Translations under genes and position numbers: made by a program | The notes under the pieces: model-generated | What the model was told of the DNA's origin: nothing | Database searches by the model: none | The model's input: the letters and a program-made list of their open reading frames with translations, nothing else | Shown: positions 1 to 9,744 of the stretch, piece after piece | Numbering within the stretch: position 1 is the first letter of the stretch | Layout: each line of letters begins with the position of its first letter | NCBI GenBank assembly: GCA_016182845.1 | Contig: JACPFT010000010.1 | Location: 124,001-188,000, forward strand | Direction: 5' to 3' | Source of the DNA: Gammaproteobacteria bacterium | GTDB taxonomy: Bacteria > Pseudomonadota > Gammaproteobacteria > Enterobacterales > Permianibacteraceae | Length of the DNA: 64,000 bases

Positions 1-1
1 G

Positions 2-841
2 GCGGGCCTGGTGTTCCAGCACGCCGCCCTCTTTCCCCATCTCTCGGTGCGCGCCAACCTGGACTACGGCTACCGGCGCCGGCCGGCCGGCGCCGCCGGC
101 CCCGAACCGGTGGCCATCATCGACGCCCTGGGCCTGGCCCCTATGCTGGAGCGGCGCCCCGACAGCCTGTCCGGCGGCGAGCGCCAGCGCCTGGCCCTGG
201 GCCGCACCCTCCTGGCCGCGCCGCGCCTCTTGCTCCTGGACGAACCGCTCTCGGCCCTGGACGGGCCGACCCGCCGACAGCTCGCGGACGCGCTCGCCGG
301 CCTGTGCCGCCAGTACGAGCTGACCGCCTTGCTGGTCAGCCATGACGTGGACGAGGCCATGCACTTGGCGAACGATGCCCTGGTCCTGGAGCGGGGCAGG
401 CTCCTGGCCCAGGGTCGGCTCACCGACTTGCTGGCCGACCTGGACTCGCCCCTGAGCGCGGAACCGGATGCCGGCGTGGTCCTGGAGACCCGGGTCGCCG
501 AGCGCCACCAGGCCTGGGGCCTGCTGCGCCTGGAGTTCGCCGGCGGCGCGCTATGGCTGCCGGACGGCGGCCAGGCCCCGGGCCAGGCCTTGCGCGTGCG
601 CCTGCATGCCCGGGACATCAGCCTGGCCCTGAGCCGCCCCGCCGATAGCAGCATCCTCAATATCCTGCCGGCCCGAGTCGAGGCCCTGCGCGAGGACGGC
701 GTGGCGCAGGTGTTGGTGCGCCTGGATTGCGCCGGCCAACCGCTTTTGGCGCGCATCACCAAGAAGTCGGCACAGGACTTGGGGCTAGCCCCGGGCCGCG
801 AAGTCCATGCCCAGATCAAGGGCCTGGCCGTCGTCGCCTGA
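2..841 (+). CDS. modC: Molybdate ABC transporter ATP-binding protein ModC (5' end outside window)
   Basis: This is the ATPase subunit that would power molybdate import at the inner membrane. The reading frame is open to the left edge, so the start and the Walker A motif are missing. Visible in order are the Q-loop region (VFQHAALFPHLSV), the ABC signature LSGGERQRLALGR, Walker B (LLLLDEP), the D-loop (SALD) and the switch histidine (LLVSHD). The last ~65 residues (LNILPARVEAL onwards) look like a MOP/TOBE molybdate-binding domain, which separates ModC from most other ABC ATPases. ModA and ModB would be expected further left. Sulfate/CysA-type transporters are the main alternative, but the C-terminal domain favours ModC. 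Confidence 0.88.
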   Translation, partial: AGLVFQHAALFPHLSVRANLDYGYRRRPAGAAGPEPVAIIDALGLAPMLERRPDSLSGGERQRLALGRTLLAAPRLLLLDEPLSALDGPTRRQLADALAGLCRQYELTALLVSHDVDEAMHLANDALVLERGRLLAQGRLTDLLADLDSPLSAEPDAGVVLETRVAERHQAWGLLRLEFAGGALWLPDGGQAPGQALRVRLHARDISLALSRPADSSILNILPARVEALREDGVAQVLVRLDCAGQPLLARITKKSAQDLGLAPGREVHAQIKGLAVVA

Positions 842-888
842 GCACCGGCTCGGCCGCCAGGCCTCTAGCCATCGGCTAGGCTTGGATC

Positions 889-1368
889 ATGAACATCCTG
901 CTGGTGGTCCTGCTACTCCTGGTCGCCAACGGCAGCCCCCTGCTGTTGGGCCGTGCCCTGCCCGCGCGCTGGCAGCCGGCCCTGGATGGCGGCATGCGCC
1001 TGGCCGATGGCGAGCCCCTGTTCGGCGGCAATAAGACCTGGCCCGGCCTGGCCGCCGCGGTCCTGGCCACCGGCCTGGCCAGCCTCGCCCTGGAACTCGA
1101 TCCCCGCCTAGGTCTGGCCATGGGGGTAGCGGCCATGTTCGGCGATCTCCTGTCCAGTTTCTGCAAGCGCCGCCTGCGCCTGGCCCCCGGCGCCCGGGCG
1201 CCCTTCCTGGATCAGTTGCCGGAATGCCTGCTGCCCACGGCCCTGGCGGTGTGCTGGCTGGGACTCGGTTGGCGCGAATTCCTGCTGGTGCCGCTGCTGT
1301 TCCTGCCGGCCAGCCTGCTGATCCGCCGCCTGCTGCATCGGTTAAGAGCCCAAACCCCTGCTCACTGA
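889..1368 (+). CDS. CarS-like (DUF46) CDP-alcohol synthase family membrane protein
   Basis: This 159-residue membrane protein has about four hydrophobic segments and carries the signature of the CDP-archaeol synthase (CarS/DUF46) family: GNKTWPG near residue 47, then GDLLSSFCKRRL and PGARAPFLDQ around residues 85-108. CarS proteins, like bacterial CdsA, transfer CTP to a lipid phosphate. In archaea the substrate is an unsaturated archaetidic acid; the substrate of bacterial members is not something I can state. It starts 47 bp after modC, and its stop overlaps the convergent phosphoesterase gene by 7 bp. The start ATG has only a weak ribosome binding site. Confidence 0.75.
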   Translation: MNILLVVLLLLVANGSPLLLGRALPARWQPALDGGMRLADGEPLFGGNKTWPGLAAAVLATGLASLALELDPRLGLAMGVAAMFGDLLSSFCKRRLRLAPGARAPFLDQLPECLLPTALAVCWLGLGWREFLLVPLLFLPASLLIRRLLHRLRAQTPAH

Positions 1369-2324
1369 GGCAGTAGACGGTGCAGGGTCACTTCCGGCGG
1401 ACAGGCATAACGCAGGGGTACGATGGAGGAGCCGCAGCCGGCCGAGGTATAGCCCTGGAGTCCGTGATAGCGCCAGGGGCCGCGCGCGTAGCGGCGCGGG
1501 CAATTGGCATTGAGCATGAGGGGCATGCCGCCGGGCAGGCAGATCTGGCCGGCGTGGCTGTGCCCGGCCAGCATCAGATCGAAGCCGGCATGGGCCGCCT
1601 GGCGGTAGAGCTCCGGGGAATGGCTGAGCAGGATGCAGAAGCGCTCGAAATCCAGGTCCACGCAGGCCTTGTCCAGGTTGTCCACCCGGTAGTAATGCGC
1701 ATCGTCGATGCCCACCAGGGCCAGGCGCTCGCCGCCCCGGCTCAAGTACGCGGTCTCGTTGACCAGGACGCGCAGCCCTGAGGCCTCCATGGCCGGCACC
1801 ATGCTCAGGCTGTCGTGGTTGCCGAGGATGGCGTAGATCGGGTCCTTGAGATGCAAGCGCAGCCGGCGCAGCCCGTCCAGGGCCGGCTCCCAGTCGCCTG
1901 CGGTGCGGAAGCGGAAATCGCCGGTCAAGACGCAGGCATCGTAGTCCAGGTCGCGCACGGCCTCGGCCAGGGCATGGGGGAAATCCGGGTGCATGTCCAT
2001 ATGCAGATCGGACAATTGCAGCAGGGTATAGCCGGCGAAGACCGAAGGCAGGCGGGGGCTGAACACCACATGGCGCCGGCAGCGGATGTCCAGGGCATTG
2101 CGCAAGCCGCGCCGGTACAGGCCCGCCGCCTTCAGGCCCAACTCAAGCAGGCGGTGCAGGGCATACCAGTTCTCCGGATGGAACCAGTTCAGACCCTGGC
2201 CGAAGACCCGCGCCGCCTTGTCGGCCTCCAGGCCCAGGCGCTGGCGCACATGCAGGCGCGACACCCGCCCGCCGAAATGCGCGCACAAACGCGATGCCTC
2301 CGCCTCCCGCTCTGCCTGGTCCAT
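1362..2324 (-). CDS. Metallophosphoesterase (YaeI-like)
   Basis: This 320-residue calcineurin-like phosphoesterase shows the full set of metal-binding motifs: LSDLHMD (residues ~104-110), GDFRF, GNHD, LSHSPE and AGHSHAGQ. These bind a two-metal centre that cleaves phosphomonoesters or phosphodiesters. The closest group I recognise is the YaeI/YkuE-type phosphodiesterases. The first ~95 residues precede the catalytic domain, contain no obvious signal peptide, and are of unknown role. GAGGGG lies a few bases before the ATG and supports this start. The substrate cannot be read from the sequence. Confidence 0.85.
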   Translation of the reverse strand: MDQAEREAEASRLCAHFGGRVSRLHVRQRLGLEADKAARVFGQGLNWFHPENWYALHRLLELGLKAAGLYRRGLRNALDIRCRRHVVFSPRLPSVFAGYTLLQLSDLHMDMHPDFPHALAEAVRDLDYDACVLTGDFRFRTAGDWEPALDGLRRLRLHLKDPIYAILGNHDSLSMVPAMEASGLRVLVNETAYLSRGGERLALVGIDDAHYYRVDNLDKACVDLDFERFCILLSHSPELYRQAAHAGFDLMLAGHSHAGQICLPGGMPLMLNANCPRRYARGPWRYHGLQGYTSAGCGSSIVPLRYACPPEVTLHRLLPQ

Positions 2325-2376
2325 GTCGGCCCCTCGATAGCCCCCACCAACCTAAGTATGGCGGAGATTAGCGGCC

Positions 2377-3009
2377 CTAGCCCGGCAGACAGACGCCGGT
2401 CCCGCCCAGGCCGCAATAGCCATCGGGATTCTTGGCCAGGTATTGCTGGTGGTAGTCCTCGGCGAAATAAAACACTGGGGCCGGCAGGATCTCGGTGGTG
2501 ATGCCCCCGTAGCCGCGTTCACCCAGCGCCGCTTGGAAGCGCTCGCGGCTGGCCTCGGCGGCGGCCAGCTGCTCGGGGCCGTGGCAGTAAATTCCCGAGC
2601 GGTACTGGGTGCCGCGATCATTGCCCTGGCCCATGCCCTGGGTCGGGTCGTGGGCCTCCCAGAAGACGCGCAACAAGTCCTCGTAGGCGAGCCGCGCCGG
2701 ATCGAAGACCACGCGCACCACTTCATTGTGGCCGGTCAGGCCGCTGCACACCTCCCGGTAGTTCGGATTCGGCGTCAGACCGCCGGCATAGCCCACCGCC
2801 GTGGTCCACACGCCGGGCAGGCGCCAGAAGCGCTTCTCGGCGCCCCAGAAACAGCCCATGCCGAATAGGGCCAGCTGCATATGCTGCGGATAGGGTCCGG
2901 CTAGGGACGTTCCCAGGACCTCATGGCGCTCGGGCACGGCCAGGCTCTCCGTGCGCCCGGGCAAGGCTTCCCCGAGACGGGGCAGGCGGGACTTATCGAA
3001 ACCGAACAT
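2377..3009 (-). CDS. msrA: Peptide methionine sulfoxide reductase MsrA
   Basis: MsrA reduces methionine-S-sulfoxide in proteins, using thioredoxin as electron donor. The active-site motif GCFWG is present (Cys53 with this start), followed by AEKRFW, GYAGG and the downstream GHNEVV and YHQQYL segments typical of the family. Three in-frame starts are possible. I chose the ATG at 3009 (MFGFDK) because AGGAG lies 7 bases upstream; the ATG at 3015 would leave only one base of spacing. The protein is 210 residues, a normal length for the class with an N-terminal extension. Confidence 0.93.
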   Translation of the reverse strand: MFGFDKSRLPRLGEALPGRTESLAVPERHEVLGTSLAGPYPQHMQLALFGMGCFWGAEKRFWRLPGVWTTAVGYAGGLTPNPNYREVCSGLTGHNEVVRVVFDPARLAYEDLLRVFWEAHDPTQGMGQGNDRGTQYRSGIYCHGPEQLAAAEASRERFQAALGERGYGGITTEILPAPVFYFAEDYHQQYLAKNPDGYCGLGGTGVCLPG

Positions 3010-3079
3010 GGGCATGCTCCTGGTGGGACTGCCTATTGGATGCGCGATGCGGCACCGCGTTGCAGCCAGAAACGACAAA

Positions 3080-3096
3080 GCCGGGCAAGACCCGGC
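3080..3096 (-). terminator. Possible terminator of the chemoreceptor gene
   Basis: GCCGGG and CCCGGC form a 6-bp stem with a 5-base loop. On the minus strand it is followed by TTTGTCGTTT, and it lies 20 bp past the chemoreceptor stop codon. Confidence 0.5.
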
Positions 3097-3116
3097 CTCG
3101 TCACGTCACGCCGCGC

Positions 3117-5141
3117 TCAACGCAGATGGAACTGGCTGGCGATGGCCTTCAACTCGCCGGCCAGGCGCGACAACTCCTTGGACGTGTCGGCATCGTGCTT
3201 GGCGCCTTCCAGGACCGCATGAGTGCTCTCGCGCACGGCCACGGTGTTGCGGTTGATCTCCTCGGCCGTGGCCTGCTGCTCCTCGGCGGCGCTGGCGATC
3301 TGGGTGTTCATGTCGCTGATCCGGCCCACGGCGCCGGTGATGCTGTCCAGGGCACCGCCGGCCTCGTCGGCCTTGTCCACGCCACGCCGCGCCAGTTCCC
3401 GGCCCTCGGCCATGACGCTGACCGCGCGCACGGCGGCATGCTGCAGGCGCTCGATCATGTCCTGGATTTCCTCCGTGGACTTCTGGGTGCGCGAGGCCAG
3501 GGTGCGCACCTCGTCGGCCACCACGGCGAAGCCCCGGCCCTGTTCGCCGGCGCGGGCAGCCTCGATGGCGGCATTGAGGGCCAGGAGATTGGTCTGGCCG
3601 GCGATGTTGCGGATCACGTCCACCACCCCGCCGATGGCCTGGCTGTCGTTGGCCAGACCCTGGATCACCTCCGAGGCATTCTCCACCGCCCTTGCCAGTT
3701 CCTCGATGGCCGCCACGGTGTCCTTGACCACCTGGTTGCCGGCACGGGCCGAGCCGTCCGCGTCCTGGGCGGCGCGCGCCGCCATGTCGGCATTATTGGC
3801 CACCTCGCTGACCGAGGCCGCCATCTGGGTGATGGCCGTGGCCACCTGGTCGGTGTCGTCCTGCTGGGTGGTGATGGCTTTCTGGGCGAAGGCCATGGAG
3901 TCCGCCAGCTGGCCGGAGGCCGCCGCCACCTGATCGGCGGCATCCTGGACGCGATGGATCGAGGCGCCGAAGCCCTGCACCATGTGATTGAAGCTGACGC
4001 CGATCTGGGCCATCTCGTCCTGGGTATAGAGCTTGACCGTGTGGGTCAGATCGCCCCCCGCCACCGCATCGGCAGCCTGGGACAGCCCCTTGATGGCCGC
4101 GCGGATCGAGAAATAGATGCCCGCGTAGAAATAGGCCAGGAGCACCAGGGTGGCGACCAGGATCACGATCATGAGGCTCATGCGCCCCTGACGATTATCG
4201 ATCCTGGCCTTGAGCAATTCGGCGAAGGCATCGTTGACCTGGTCTTCCAGGGCCGTGTAGGCCTTCAGTGTCTGGGTGCCCTGGCTCCAGAACTCGCCCA
4301 CCTGCAGCTTGATCTCGTCGGCATCGAGGATTTCCTTGCGCACCAGGGCGGTGAAGCCCGCCAGGCTGGTGTTGCCGGCGGTGAGCGAGGCGCGCAGGCG
4401 CGCGGCCAGGTCCGGCGACTCGCGCTCCAGCAAGTCCAAGGTGATCTGCAGGCTCTGGCTGGCCTTCTCGGCCGTGTCGACCTGGTTGGTCAGGCGTCCG
4501 TAGGTGTCGCCATCCATGCGCGTCGAGGCGATGACCCCGGCGGCGCTGCCGCGCAGCTGGCCGATGCTGTCCAGGGTTCCCGGCAGGCGCACGGTGATGA
4601 GGTCCATGAGGAAATAGGTGCTGTACTCCGGATCCAGGAGCATGCCCGAGGTGGCCGCCACGTGGTAGGCCAGGCGTATGGTGTCGTCGATCAGGCGGTT
4701 ATGGCCGGCGAAGCTGTCTGCCGGATTGGTGTTGTCGGACTTGGCGCGCAGCTCCTTCCAGCTCTTGCGCAGCTTGCTTAGCTTGTCGCCCACCGAGAAG
4801 GCCTCGTGGAAGCCCTTGTCGGTGGCCTCCACCGCCTCGAAGGCCTGCTCCACTTCCTGGGCGGTGGCGCCCAGCTCGCCGCGCACGGCGGAATCGCCGT
4901 AGAGCAGCCGGTAGGACAGGCCGCGATGCTTGGCGAGGCCCCGGATCAGCGGATAGACCGTGCGCACATAGGCCTGGCCATCCAGCTCCGCCTGGGTGAA
5001 GGCGATCTCGGCACGCACCCCGCCCAGGAGGAAGTAGATCAGCACCACCAGGGGCAGCAGCGCCAGAAAGCCCAGCAGGGCGAATTTCTGCGGGAAGCGC
5101 AGGCGATTGGACAGCAGGATCGCAGGCGAAAAAACCGACAT
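3117..5141 (-). CDS. Methyl-accepting chemotaxis protein
   Basis: This transmembrane chemoreceptor signals to the CheA kinase. It has an N-terminal membrane helix ([20 protein letters not shown]), a mostly helical periplasmic sensor of about 280 residues, a second helix ([15 protein letters not shown]), a HAMP segment and a long coiled-coil signalling domain. The conserved hairpin tip is clear ([20 protein letters not shown], then [15 protein letters not shown]). The sensor resembles helical-bundle sensors of the nitrate/nitrite type only in general form, so no ligand is proposed. I chose the ATG at 5141 over the one at 5159 because GGAG lies 7 bases upstream. There is no CheR-binding pentapeptide at the C terminus. 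Confidence 0.92.
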   Translation of the reverse strand: MSVFSPAILLSNRLRFPQKFALLGFLALLPLVVLIYFLLGGVRAEIAFTQAELDGQAYVRTVYPLIRGLAKHRGLSYRLLYGDSAVRGELGATAQEVEQAFEAVEATDKGFHEAFSVGDKLSKLRKSWKELRAKSDNTNPADSFAGHNRLIDDTIRLAYHVAATSGMLLDPEYSTYFLMDLITVRLPGTLDSIGQLRGSAAGVIASTRMDGDTYGRLTNQVDTAEKASQSLQITLDLLERESPDLAARLRASLTAGNTSLAGFTALVRKEILDADEIKLQVGEFWSQGTQTLKAYTALEDQVNDAFAELLKARIDNRQGRMSLMIVILVATLVLLAYFYAGIYFSIRAAIKGLSQAADAVAGGDLTHTVKLYTQDEMAQIGVSFNHMVQGFGASIHRVQDAADQVAAASGQLADSMAFAQKAITTQQDDTDQVATAITQMAASVSEVANNADMAARAAQDADGSARAGNQVVKDTVAAIEELARAVENASEVIQGLANDSQAIGGVVDVIRNIAGQTNLLALNAAIEAARAGEQGRGFAVVADEVRTLASRTQKSTEEIQDMIERLQHAAVRAVSVMAEGRELARRGVDKADEAGGALDSITGAVGRISDMNTQIASAAEEQQATAEEINRNTVAVRESTHAVLEGAKHDADTSKELSRLAGELKAIASQFHLR

Positions 5142-5308
5142 CGAACGACTCCGAAGCATTCGGCCAAAAAGGGGGCGGACTTTGCCTAGAGCATAGCCTA
5201 TGCCAAAGGCTTCACCGCAGGATCACGGCAAAAAGCCATGAAAAACAAGCGATAGGAAACCGACCCAAGGTTTTAGCGCCCTTTGGCGCCTAGGCGCAAG
5301 AAGAATGC

Positions 5309-6187
5309 TCAGAGCACGAGGAAATGGGCGGCCAGGCCCAGGAAGATCGCGAGGCCGAAGCGGTTGTTGGCGAGAAAGGCGGCGAAACAGGCATCCCGTT
5401 CGCGGCGGCGGGACTGCCAGAGCTGGCGGGCGGCGAGGCCGGCGGCGACCAGCAGACCGGCGAAGTAAGGCCAACCAAGCTGCTCCCGCCAGCCGGCCAG
5501 GGCCAGGAGACCCAGCACGGCGCCGTGGCAAAGGCCCACGGCCAGGAGATCGTGGCGGCCGAAGAGAATGGCCGTGGACTTGACTCCGATCCGGAGATCG
5601 TCGTCCCGGTCCACCATGGCGTAGAGCGTGTCATAGGCCACCGCCCAGAGCACGGTGGCGGCGTAGAGCAGCCAGGCCGTGGCATTCACCGACCCCGCCA
5701 CGGCGGCATAGGCCATGGGCACGGCCCAGGCGAAGGCCGCGCCCAGCACGACCTGGGGCCAATGGGTGTAACGCTTCATGAAAGGATAGAGCGCCGCCAG
5801 GGCCGCGCCGACTAAGGAGAGCACGATGGTGTAGGCGTTGAGGGTCAAGACCAGGGCGAAGGCCAATAGACACAAGACCGCGAACAGCCCCAGGGCTTCC
5901 TTGGGTTTGACCCAGCCCATGGGAATGGGCCGGTTCTTCGTGCGCTGCACATGGCCGTCGAAGTCCCGGTCGGCATAGTCGTTGATGACGCAGCCCGCCG
6001 AACGCATCAGAAAGGTTCCGGCCAGGAAAACCAGCAGCTCCTTCAGCGGCGGCATGCCCCTGGCCGCCAGGAACAGGGCCCAGAGCGCCGGCCAGAGCAG
6101 GAGCAGGGTGCCTATGGGCCGATGCACGCGCATCAGCTCGTAGTATGCCCGCCATTTGGACGGGCGGTTCAGGACGGCGTCGCTCAT
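5309..6187 (-). CDS. ubiA: 4-hydroxybenzoate octaprenyltransferase UbiA
   Basis: UbiA joins an all-trans polyprenyl chain to 4-hydroxybenzoate at the inner membrane, the second dedicated step of ubiquinone synthesis. It has seven to nine hydrophobic helices and both aspartate-rich motifs: [12 protein letters not shown] (residues ~68-80, with TKNRP following) and [12 protein letters not shown] with [10 protein letters not shown]. Its length of 292 residues is typical. It lies 15 bp after ubiC in the same direction, so the two were probably transcribed together. The ribosome binding site GGGAG, 6-7 bases before the ATG, falls inside an intergenic repeat. Confidence 0.96.
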   Translation of the reverse strand: MSDAVLNRPSKWRAYYELMRVHRPIGTLLLLWPALWALFLAARGMPPLKELLVFLAGTFLMRSAGCVINDYADRDFDGHVQRTKNRPIPMGWVKPKEALGLFAVLCLLAFALVLTLNAYTIVLSLVGAALAALYPFMKRYTHWPQVVLGAAFAWAVPMAYAAVAGSVNATAWLLYAATVLWAVAYDTLYAMVDRDDDLRIGVKSTAILFGRHDLLAVGLCHGAVLGLLALAGWREQLGWPYFAGLLVAAGLAARQLWQSRRRERDACFAAFLANNRFGLAIFLGLAAHFLVL

Positions 6188-6237
6188 TCCCCTCTCCCGG
6201 CGCTACGCGCCACCCTCCCCCGCGAGGGGGGAGGGGA
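6188..6237 (-). repeat. GGGGAGGG-type palindromic repeat spanning the ubiC-ubiA junction
   Basis: The block reads CCCCTCTCCC... CCCTCCCCC... GAGGGGGGAGGGG on the plus strand. Related copies lie at 31755-31860, 59119-59156 and 61634-61731. Here it overlaps the last codons of ubiC, the whole ubiC-ubiA gap and the ubiA ribosome binding site. Confidence 0.8.
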
Positions 6238-6805
6238 AAACCGTGTCAGTCTCGTACAGCGGACTCCCCGGCAGGAAGACCTCGGTGACCAGCAGGGGCA
6301 GGTGGCGGATCTCGAACACCGAGCGCCGGGCCCAGAGCCGGCAGGGCGGTGCGTCCAGGCCCTTGATGGCGCGCTGGTAGAGGCGGTGGCGGGCATCCAG
6401 CAGGGCCACTTGCAAGTCCCGGCGCTTCAGGCCCGGCAGCTGGAACAGGACCTGGCCCAGGGGCGTCTCGCCCAGGCGATCCAGGCGCGGGTTCAGGGAT
6501 TCCAGGGTGCGCATGGGGATGAAGCTGCGCCCGAAGATCTGGGCCTCGCCGCCAGCATTCAAATAGATTTCCCGGAGCCAGCCGCGCAACCGCGCCAGCT
6601 CCAGGACCGGCGCCTCGTCGATCCAGGGCTCGCCCAGGACCTCGGTGAGCACGTCCACGCTGATGGGCTTGCCCGTGGCATGGCCCAGGCGCTCGGTGAG
6701 CGAGCCGGCGAAGCCCAGCCAATCGCGTTGGCGCGGATTCAGCTCGGCCCCATCCAGGGATTGCCAGACGGGTGGTTGCAGGGCCAGGGTCAGGAAATGG
6801 CTCAA
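6203..6805 (-). CDS. ubiC: Chorismate pyruvate-lyase UbiC
   Basis: UbiC removes pyruvate from chorismate to give 4-hydroxybenzoate, the ring precursor used by UbiA next door. Family features include LNPRQRDWL-GSLTERL near the N terminus, the basic and acidic positions around YLNAGGEAQIFGRSFIP, and the C-terminal motif ARRSVFE...LLVTEVFLP with the conserved glutamate. The catalytic domain ends near FLPGSPLYE. The last ~12 residues ([11 protein letters not shown]) are translated from a palindromic repeat and are probably not part of the original protein. Confidence 0.92.
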   Translation of the reverse strand: MSHFLTLALQPPVWQSLDGAELNPRQRDWLGFAGSLTERLGHATGKPISVDVLTEVLGEPWIDEAPVLELARLRGWLREIYLNAGGEAQIFGRSFIPMRTLESLNPRLDRLGETPLGQVLFQLPGLKRRDLQVALLDARHRLYQRAIKGLDAPPCRLWARRSVFEIRHLPLLVTEVFLPGSPLYETDTVFPSPLAGEGGA

Positions 6806-6837
6806 CGGCTAACACCATTCAGTTCAGGAAATACCGC

Positions 6838-6924
6838 CGTTCGTCCTGAGCCTGTCGAAGGACGAATGGCGATACCCCTGTAGTTACCATGCCGTTCCTG
6901 GTTCGACAAGCTCACCACGAACGG
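6838..6924. repeat. Two REP-like palindromes (family CGTTCGTCCTGAGCCTGTCG)
   Basis: Copy one (6838-6869) has CGTTCGTCCTGAG and CTGTCGAAGGACGAA; copy two (6901-6924) is the opposite orientation, GTTCGACAAGCTC...ACGAACGG. The family recurs at more than ten intergenic sites in the window. No gene is visible in this 156-bp gap. Confidence 0.85.
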
Positions 6925-6961
6925 CCTTTCGGTATGCGTTCGAGTCAAGGGCAAACTCCGT

Positions 6962-7915
6962 TCACACCAACTGCTCGCCATTCAACTCGTCGAGATAGGC
7001 GCTCACGCCTTCCTCGACGGACTTGAAGGGCGCGTCGTAGCCCGCCGCGCGCAGGGCCGAGATATCCGCCTCGGTGAAGCTCTGGTAGGCGCCCTTCAGG
7101 TGTTCCGGGAAGGGGATGTACTCGATATGGCCGGTCTCGTGCCAGTCCACCACGGCCTGGGCCACGTCCTTGAAAGGCTGGCTGCGGCCGGTGCCCAGGT
7201 TGAAGATCCCGCTCTTGCCGGGGTTATCGAGGAACCACAGCTTGGTGGCCACCAGATCGCCGACGTAGACGAAGTCGCGGCGCTGCTCGCCGTCGCCATA
7301 GCCGTCCGAGCCCTCGAAAAGCTTGCACCAGCCCTGCTCCAGGACCTGGCGGTTGCAGTGAAAGGCCACCGAGGACATGGAGCCCTTGTGCTGCTCGCGG
7401 GGGCCGTAGACATTGAAATAGCGGAAGCCGGCCACCTGCGAATGAGCATGGGGCAGGACGCGGCGCACATGCTGATCGAAGAGCAGCTTGGAATAGCCGT
7501 AGACGTTCAGCGGCTTCTCGTAGGCCGGCTCTTCCTTGAACACCGCGCTGCCGCCGTAGACCGCCGCGCTGGAGGCATAGAGGAAGGGGATGGCCCGATC
7601 CAGGCACCAGTGCAGGAGGACCTTCGAGTACTCGTAGTTGTTGGCCATCATGTAGCGGCCGTCCCACTCCGTGGTCGCCGAACAGGCGCCCTCATGGAAC
7701 ACCGCGTCCACCCGGCCGAAATCGCCGCCGGCGGCGATGCGAGCCAGGAAATCTTCCTTGTCCAGGTAATCGGCGATGGCCAGATCGGCGAGATTGACGA
7801 ACTTGCGGCCATTCTTGAGGTTGTCGACTACGAGGATGTCCGTGCGGCCGCGCGCGTTCAGGGCCTTGACGATATTGGAGCCGATAAAGCCGGCGCCGCC
7901 CGTGACGATGATCAT
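6962..7915 (-). CDS. hldD: ADP-L-glycero-D-manno-heptose 6-epimerase HldD
   Basis: HldD flips C6 of ADP-D-glycero-D-manno-heptose, the final step in making the heptose donor for the lipopolysaccharide inner core. It is an extended SDR enzyme: the NAD(P)-binding motif [10 protein letters not shown] is at residues 5-14, and the catalytic tyrosine-lysine pair is in YGYSKLLFD (residues ~139-147). Conserved stretches such as [17 protein letters not shown] and [19 protein letters not shown] are family hallmarks. The length of 317 residues is usual. It follows hldE in the same direction across a 108-bp gap containing two REP copies. Confidence 0.97.
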   Translation of the reverse strand: MIIVTGGAGFIGSNIVKALNARGRTDILVVDNLKNGRKFVNLADLAIADYLDKEDFLARIAAGGDFGRVDAVFHEGACSATTEWDGRYMMANNYEYSKVLLHWCLDRAIPFLYASSAAVYGGSAVFKEEPAYEKPLNVYGYSKLLFDQHVRRVLPHAHSQVAGFRYFNVYGPREQHKGSMSSVAFHCNRQVLEQGWCKLFEGSDGYGDGEQRRDFVYVGDLVATKLWFLDNPGKSGIFNLGTGRSQPFKDVAQAVVDWHETGHIEYIPFPEHLKGAYQSFTEADISALRAAGYDAPFKSVEEGVSAYLDELNGEQLV

Positions 7916-7930
7916 GATTTGCTCTCCCTC

Positions 7931-8015
7931 CGTTCGTGTTTCGACAGGCTCAACACGAACGGAGAATTCCCCCGGTGACGGACCGTTCGCCCTGAGCCTG
8001 TCGAAGGGCGAACGG
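7931..8015. repeat. Two REP-like palindromes between hldE and hldD
   Basis: CGTTCGTGTTTCGACAGGCT...ACGAACGG (7931-7962) and CGTTCGCCCTGAGCCTGTCG...GCGAACGG (7984-8015) face each other and could form hairpins in an hldE-hldD transcript. Confidence 0.85.
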
Positions 8016-8023
8016 GGACCAGC

Positions 8024-9451
8024 TCACTGGCGCGACTTGATGGTATTGATGATCGCCGTGGTGGACTCGCCCTCCACGAATTGCAGCACTCTCACCTCGC
8101 CGCCCGCGGCCCAAACGGCCTCGGCGCCGGCGATCTGCTCGGGCTTATAGTCGCCGCCCTTGACCAAGACGTCCGGCAGCACGGCGCCGATCAGCCGCGC
8201 CGGCGTGTCCTCGGCGAAGGGCACGACCCAGTCCACGGCGCCCAGGGCGGCCAGGACCTGCATGCGCCGATCGACGGCATTGATGGGCCGGCCCGGGCCC
8301 TTCAGGCGGCTCACCGAGGCATCGGTATTGACCGCCACGATCAGGCGATCGCCCTGTTTGCGCGCGGTTTCCAGGTAGCTGACATGGCCGGCGTGCAGGA
8401 TGTCGAAGCAGCCATTGGTCATGACGATGCGCTCGCCGGCGGCCTTGGCTTCCGCCACGGCGATGAGCAACTGCTCCTCGGAGACCACGCCCATGCCGGT
8501 CTCGTCGTGGCCGGCTAGGGCCCGGCGCAGCTCCGGCGCGGAGACCGTGGCCGTGCCCAGCTTGCCCACCACGATGCCGGCGGCGATATTGGCCAGGGCC
8601 ACGGAGGAGGCCATGTCGTCGCCGGCCGCCAGTGCCGCGGCCAGGGTCGCGATCACCGTGTCGCCGGCACCGGTCACGTCATAGACTTCCCGGGCCAGGG
8701 CCGGCAGATGCAGTTCCGGCATGCCCGGCTTCAAGAGGCTCATGCCCTGCTCGCCGCGGGTCACCAGCAGCGCCTCCCAGCCGTGCTGGGCGATGAGCCT
8801 ATGGCCTCGCTCCACCAGCTCGGCCTCGGTGGCGCAGTGGCCGACCACGGCCTCGAACTCGGAAAGATTGGGCGTGATCAGGGTCGCGCCGGCATAGCGC
8901 GCAAATTCCTTGCCTTTGGGATCCACCAGGACCGGCACGCCCGCCTGGCGTGCCGAAGCGATGAGCTCCGGCGCCCGGTTCAGGGCTCCCTTGGCGTAAT
9001 CGGAGAGAATCACCGCGCCCTGGCCGGCCAGGCCGGACTCGAAACGCCGGGACAGGCCCGCGCCGGCGTCCAGATGGAAACTGTCCTCGAAATCCAGGCG
9101 GATCAGCTGTTGGTGGCGGGACAGGACGCGCAGCTTGAGGATGGTGGGCTTGCCGTCCACGGTCTCGAAATCGCAGGCCACGCCCGCAGCCCCCAGACGC
9201 TCGACCAGGGCGGCGGCGGCCTCGTCGGCGCCGGTCAGGCCCAGCAGCCGGGCCTTGCCGCCCAGGGAGGCGATGTTCAGGGCCACGTTGCCGGCGCCGC
9301 CCGGCCGGTCCTCGATCTGCTCGACCTTGACCACGGGCACCGGCGCCTCGGGGGAGATGCGCGAGGTGGGGCCGTGCCAGTAACGATCCAGCATCACATC
9401 GCCCAGGATCAAGACCCTGGCGTTCTCGAAAGCGGGGAAACGAATCTTCAT
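8024..9451 (-). CDS. hldE: Bifunctional heptose-7-phosphate kinase / heptose-1-phosphate adenylyltransferase HldE
   Basis: HldE phosphorylates D-glycero-beta-D-manno-heptose 7-phosphate at C1 and, after the action of GmhB, transfers AMP from ATP to give ADP-heptose for lipopolysaccharide. Residues ~1-320 form a PfkB-type kinase ending in the motif DVTGAGDT. Residues ~340-475 form a nucleotidyltransferase with [12 protein letters not shown] and the downstream [11 protein letters not shown] chose the ATG at 9451 ([15 protein letters not shown]), giving 475 residues; the longer frame to 9496 adds an unlikely leader. The fused form is typical of Gram-negative proteobacteria. Confidence 0.96.
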   Translation of the reverse strand: MKIRFPAFENARVLILGDVMLDRYWHGPTSRISPEAPVPVVKVEQIEDRPGGAGNVALNIASLGGKARLLGLTGADEAAAALVERLGAAGVACDFETVDGKPTILKLRVLSRHQQLIRLDFEDSFHLDAGAGLSRRFESGLAGQGAVILSDYAKGALNRAPELIASARQAGVPVLVDPKGKEFARYAGATLITPNLSEFEAVVGHCATEAELVERGHRLIAQHGWEALLVTRGEQGMSLLKPGMPELHLPALAREVYDVTGAGDTVIATLAAALAAGDDMASSVALANIAAGIVVGKLGTATVSAPELRRALAGHDETGMGVVSEEQLLIAVAEAKAAGERIVMTNGCFDILHAGHVSYLETARKQGDRLIVAVNTDASVSRLKGPGRPINAVDRRMQVLAALGAVDWVVPFAEDTPARLIGAVLPDVLVKGGDYKPEQIAGAEAVWAAGGEVRVLQFVEGESTTAIINTIKSRQ

Positions 9452-9744
9452 GAAAGCATGACTCAAACGCGGCGGCGCCTTGCCAAAATGAGCCAAAGCC
9501 GCCGAATGCTGAAAATAATGCCCAATACTATACCCGATTCGGACCCGGACCGCTCGGCGGCCGGGTGGCGCGGCGCCATGCCGCTGCCCCGAAAAGTCTC
9601 ATAATCTGTTACACTTGCCGACTTGCCCGGTCCACCCCCGCCGCATACTCTGCCTGCACAAAACTGGTTTACCTCCATGATATGAGCAGGTCCGAGCACG
9701 ATGGGCGTGGGCGCCTTCCTAGCCAGTAGCCATCAGGTGGCAGC
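9452..9744. other. Divergent intergenic region between hldE and pcm
   Basis: This 293-bp stretch holds no convincing gene. It should contain promoters for both flanking genes. TATAGT on the minus strand (9527-9532) could be a -10 box for hldE, but I see no good partner -35. Confidence 0.4.

Noticed and set aside
3036-4781. Plus-strand frame of 581 residues opposite the chemoreceptor
   Set aside because: Antisense shadow with repetitive Gly/His/Leu composition; the chemoreceptor domains on the minus strand explain the region.
5287-5298. 12-bp palindrome GCGCCTAGGCGC just past the ubiA stop as a terminator
   Set aside because: It has no loop and no T-run on either side; it may only be part of a GC-rich spacer.
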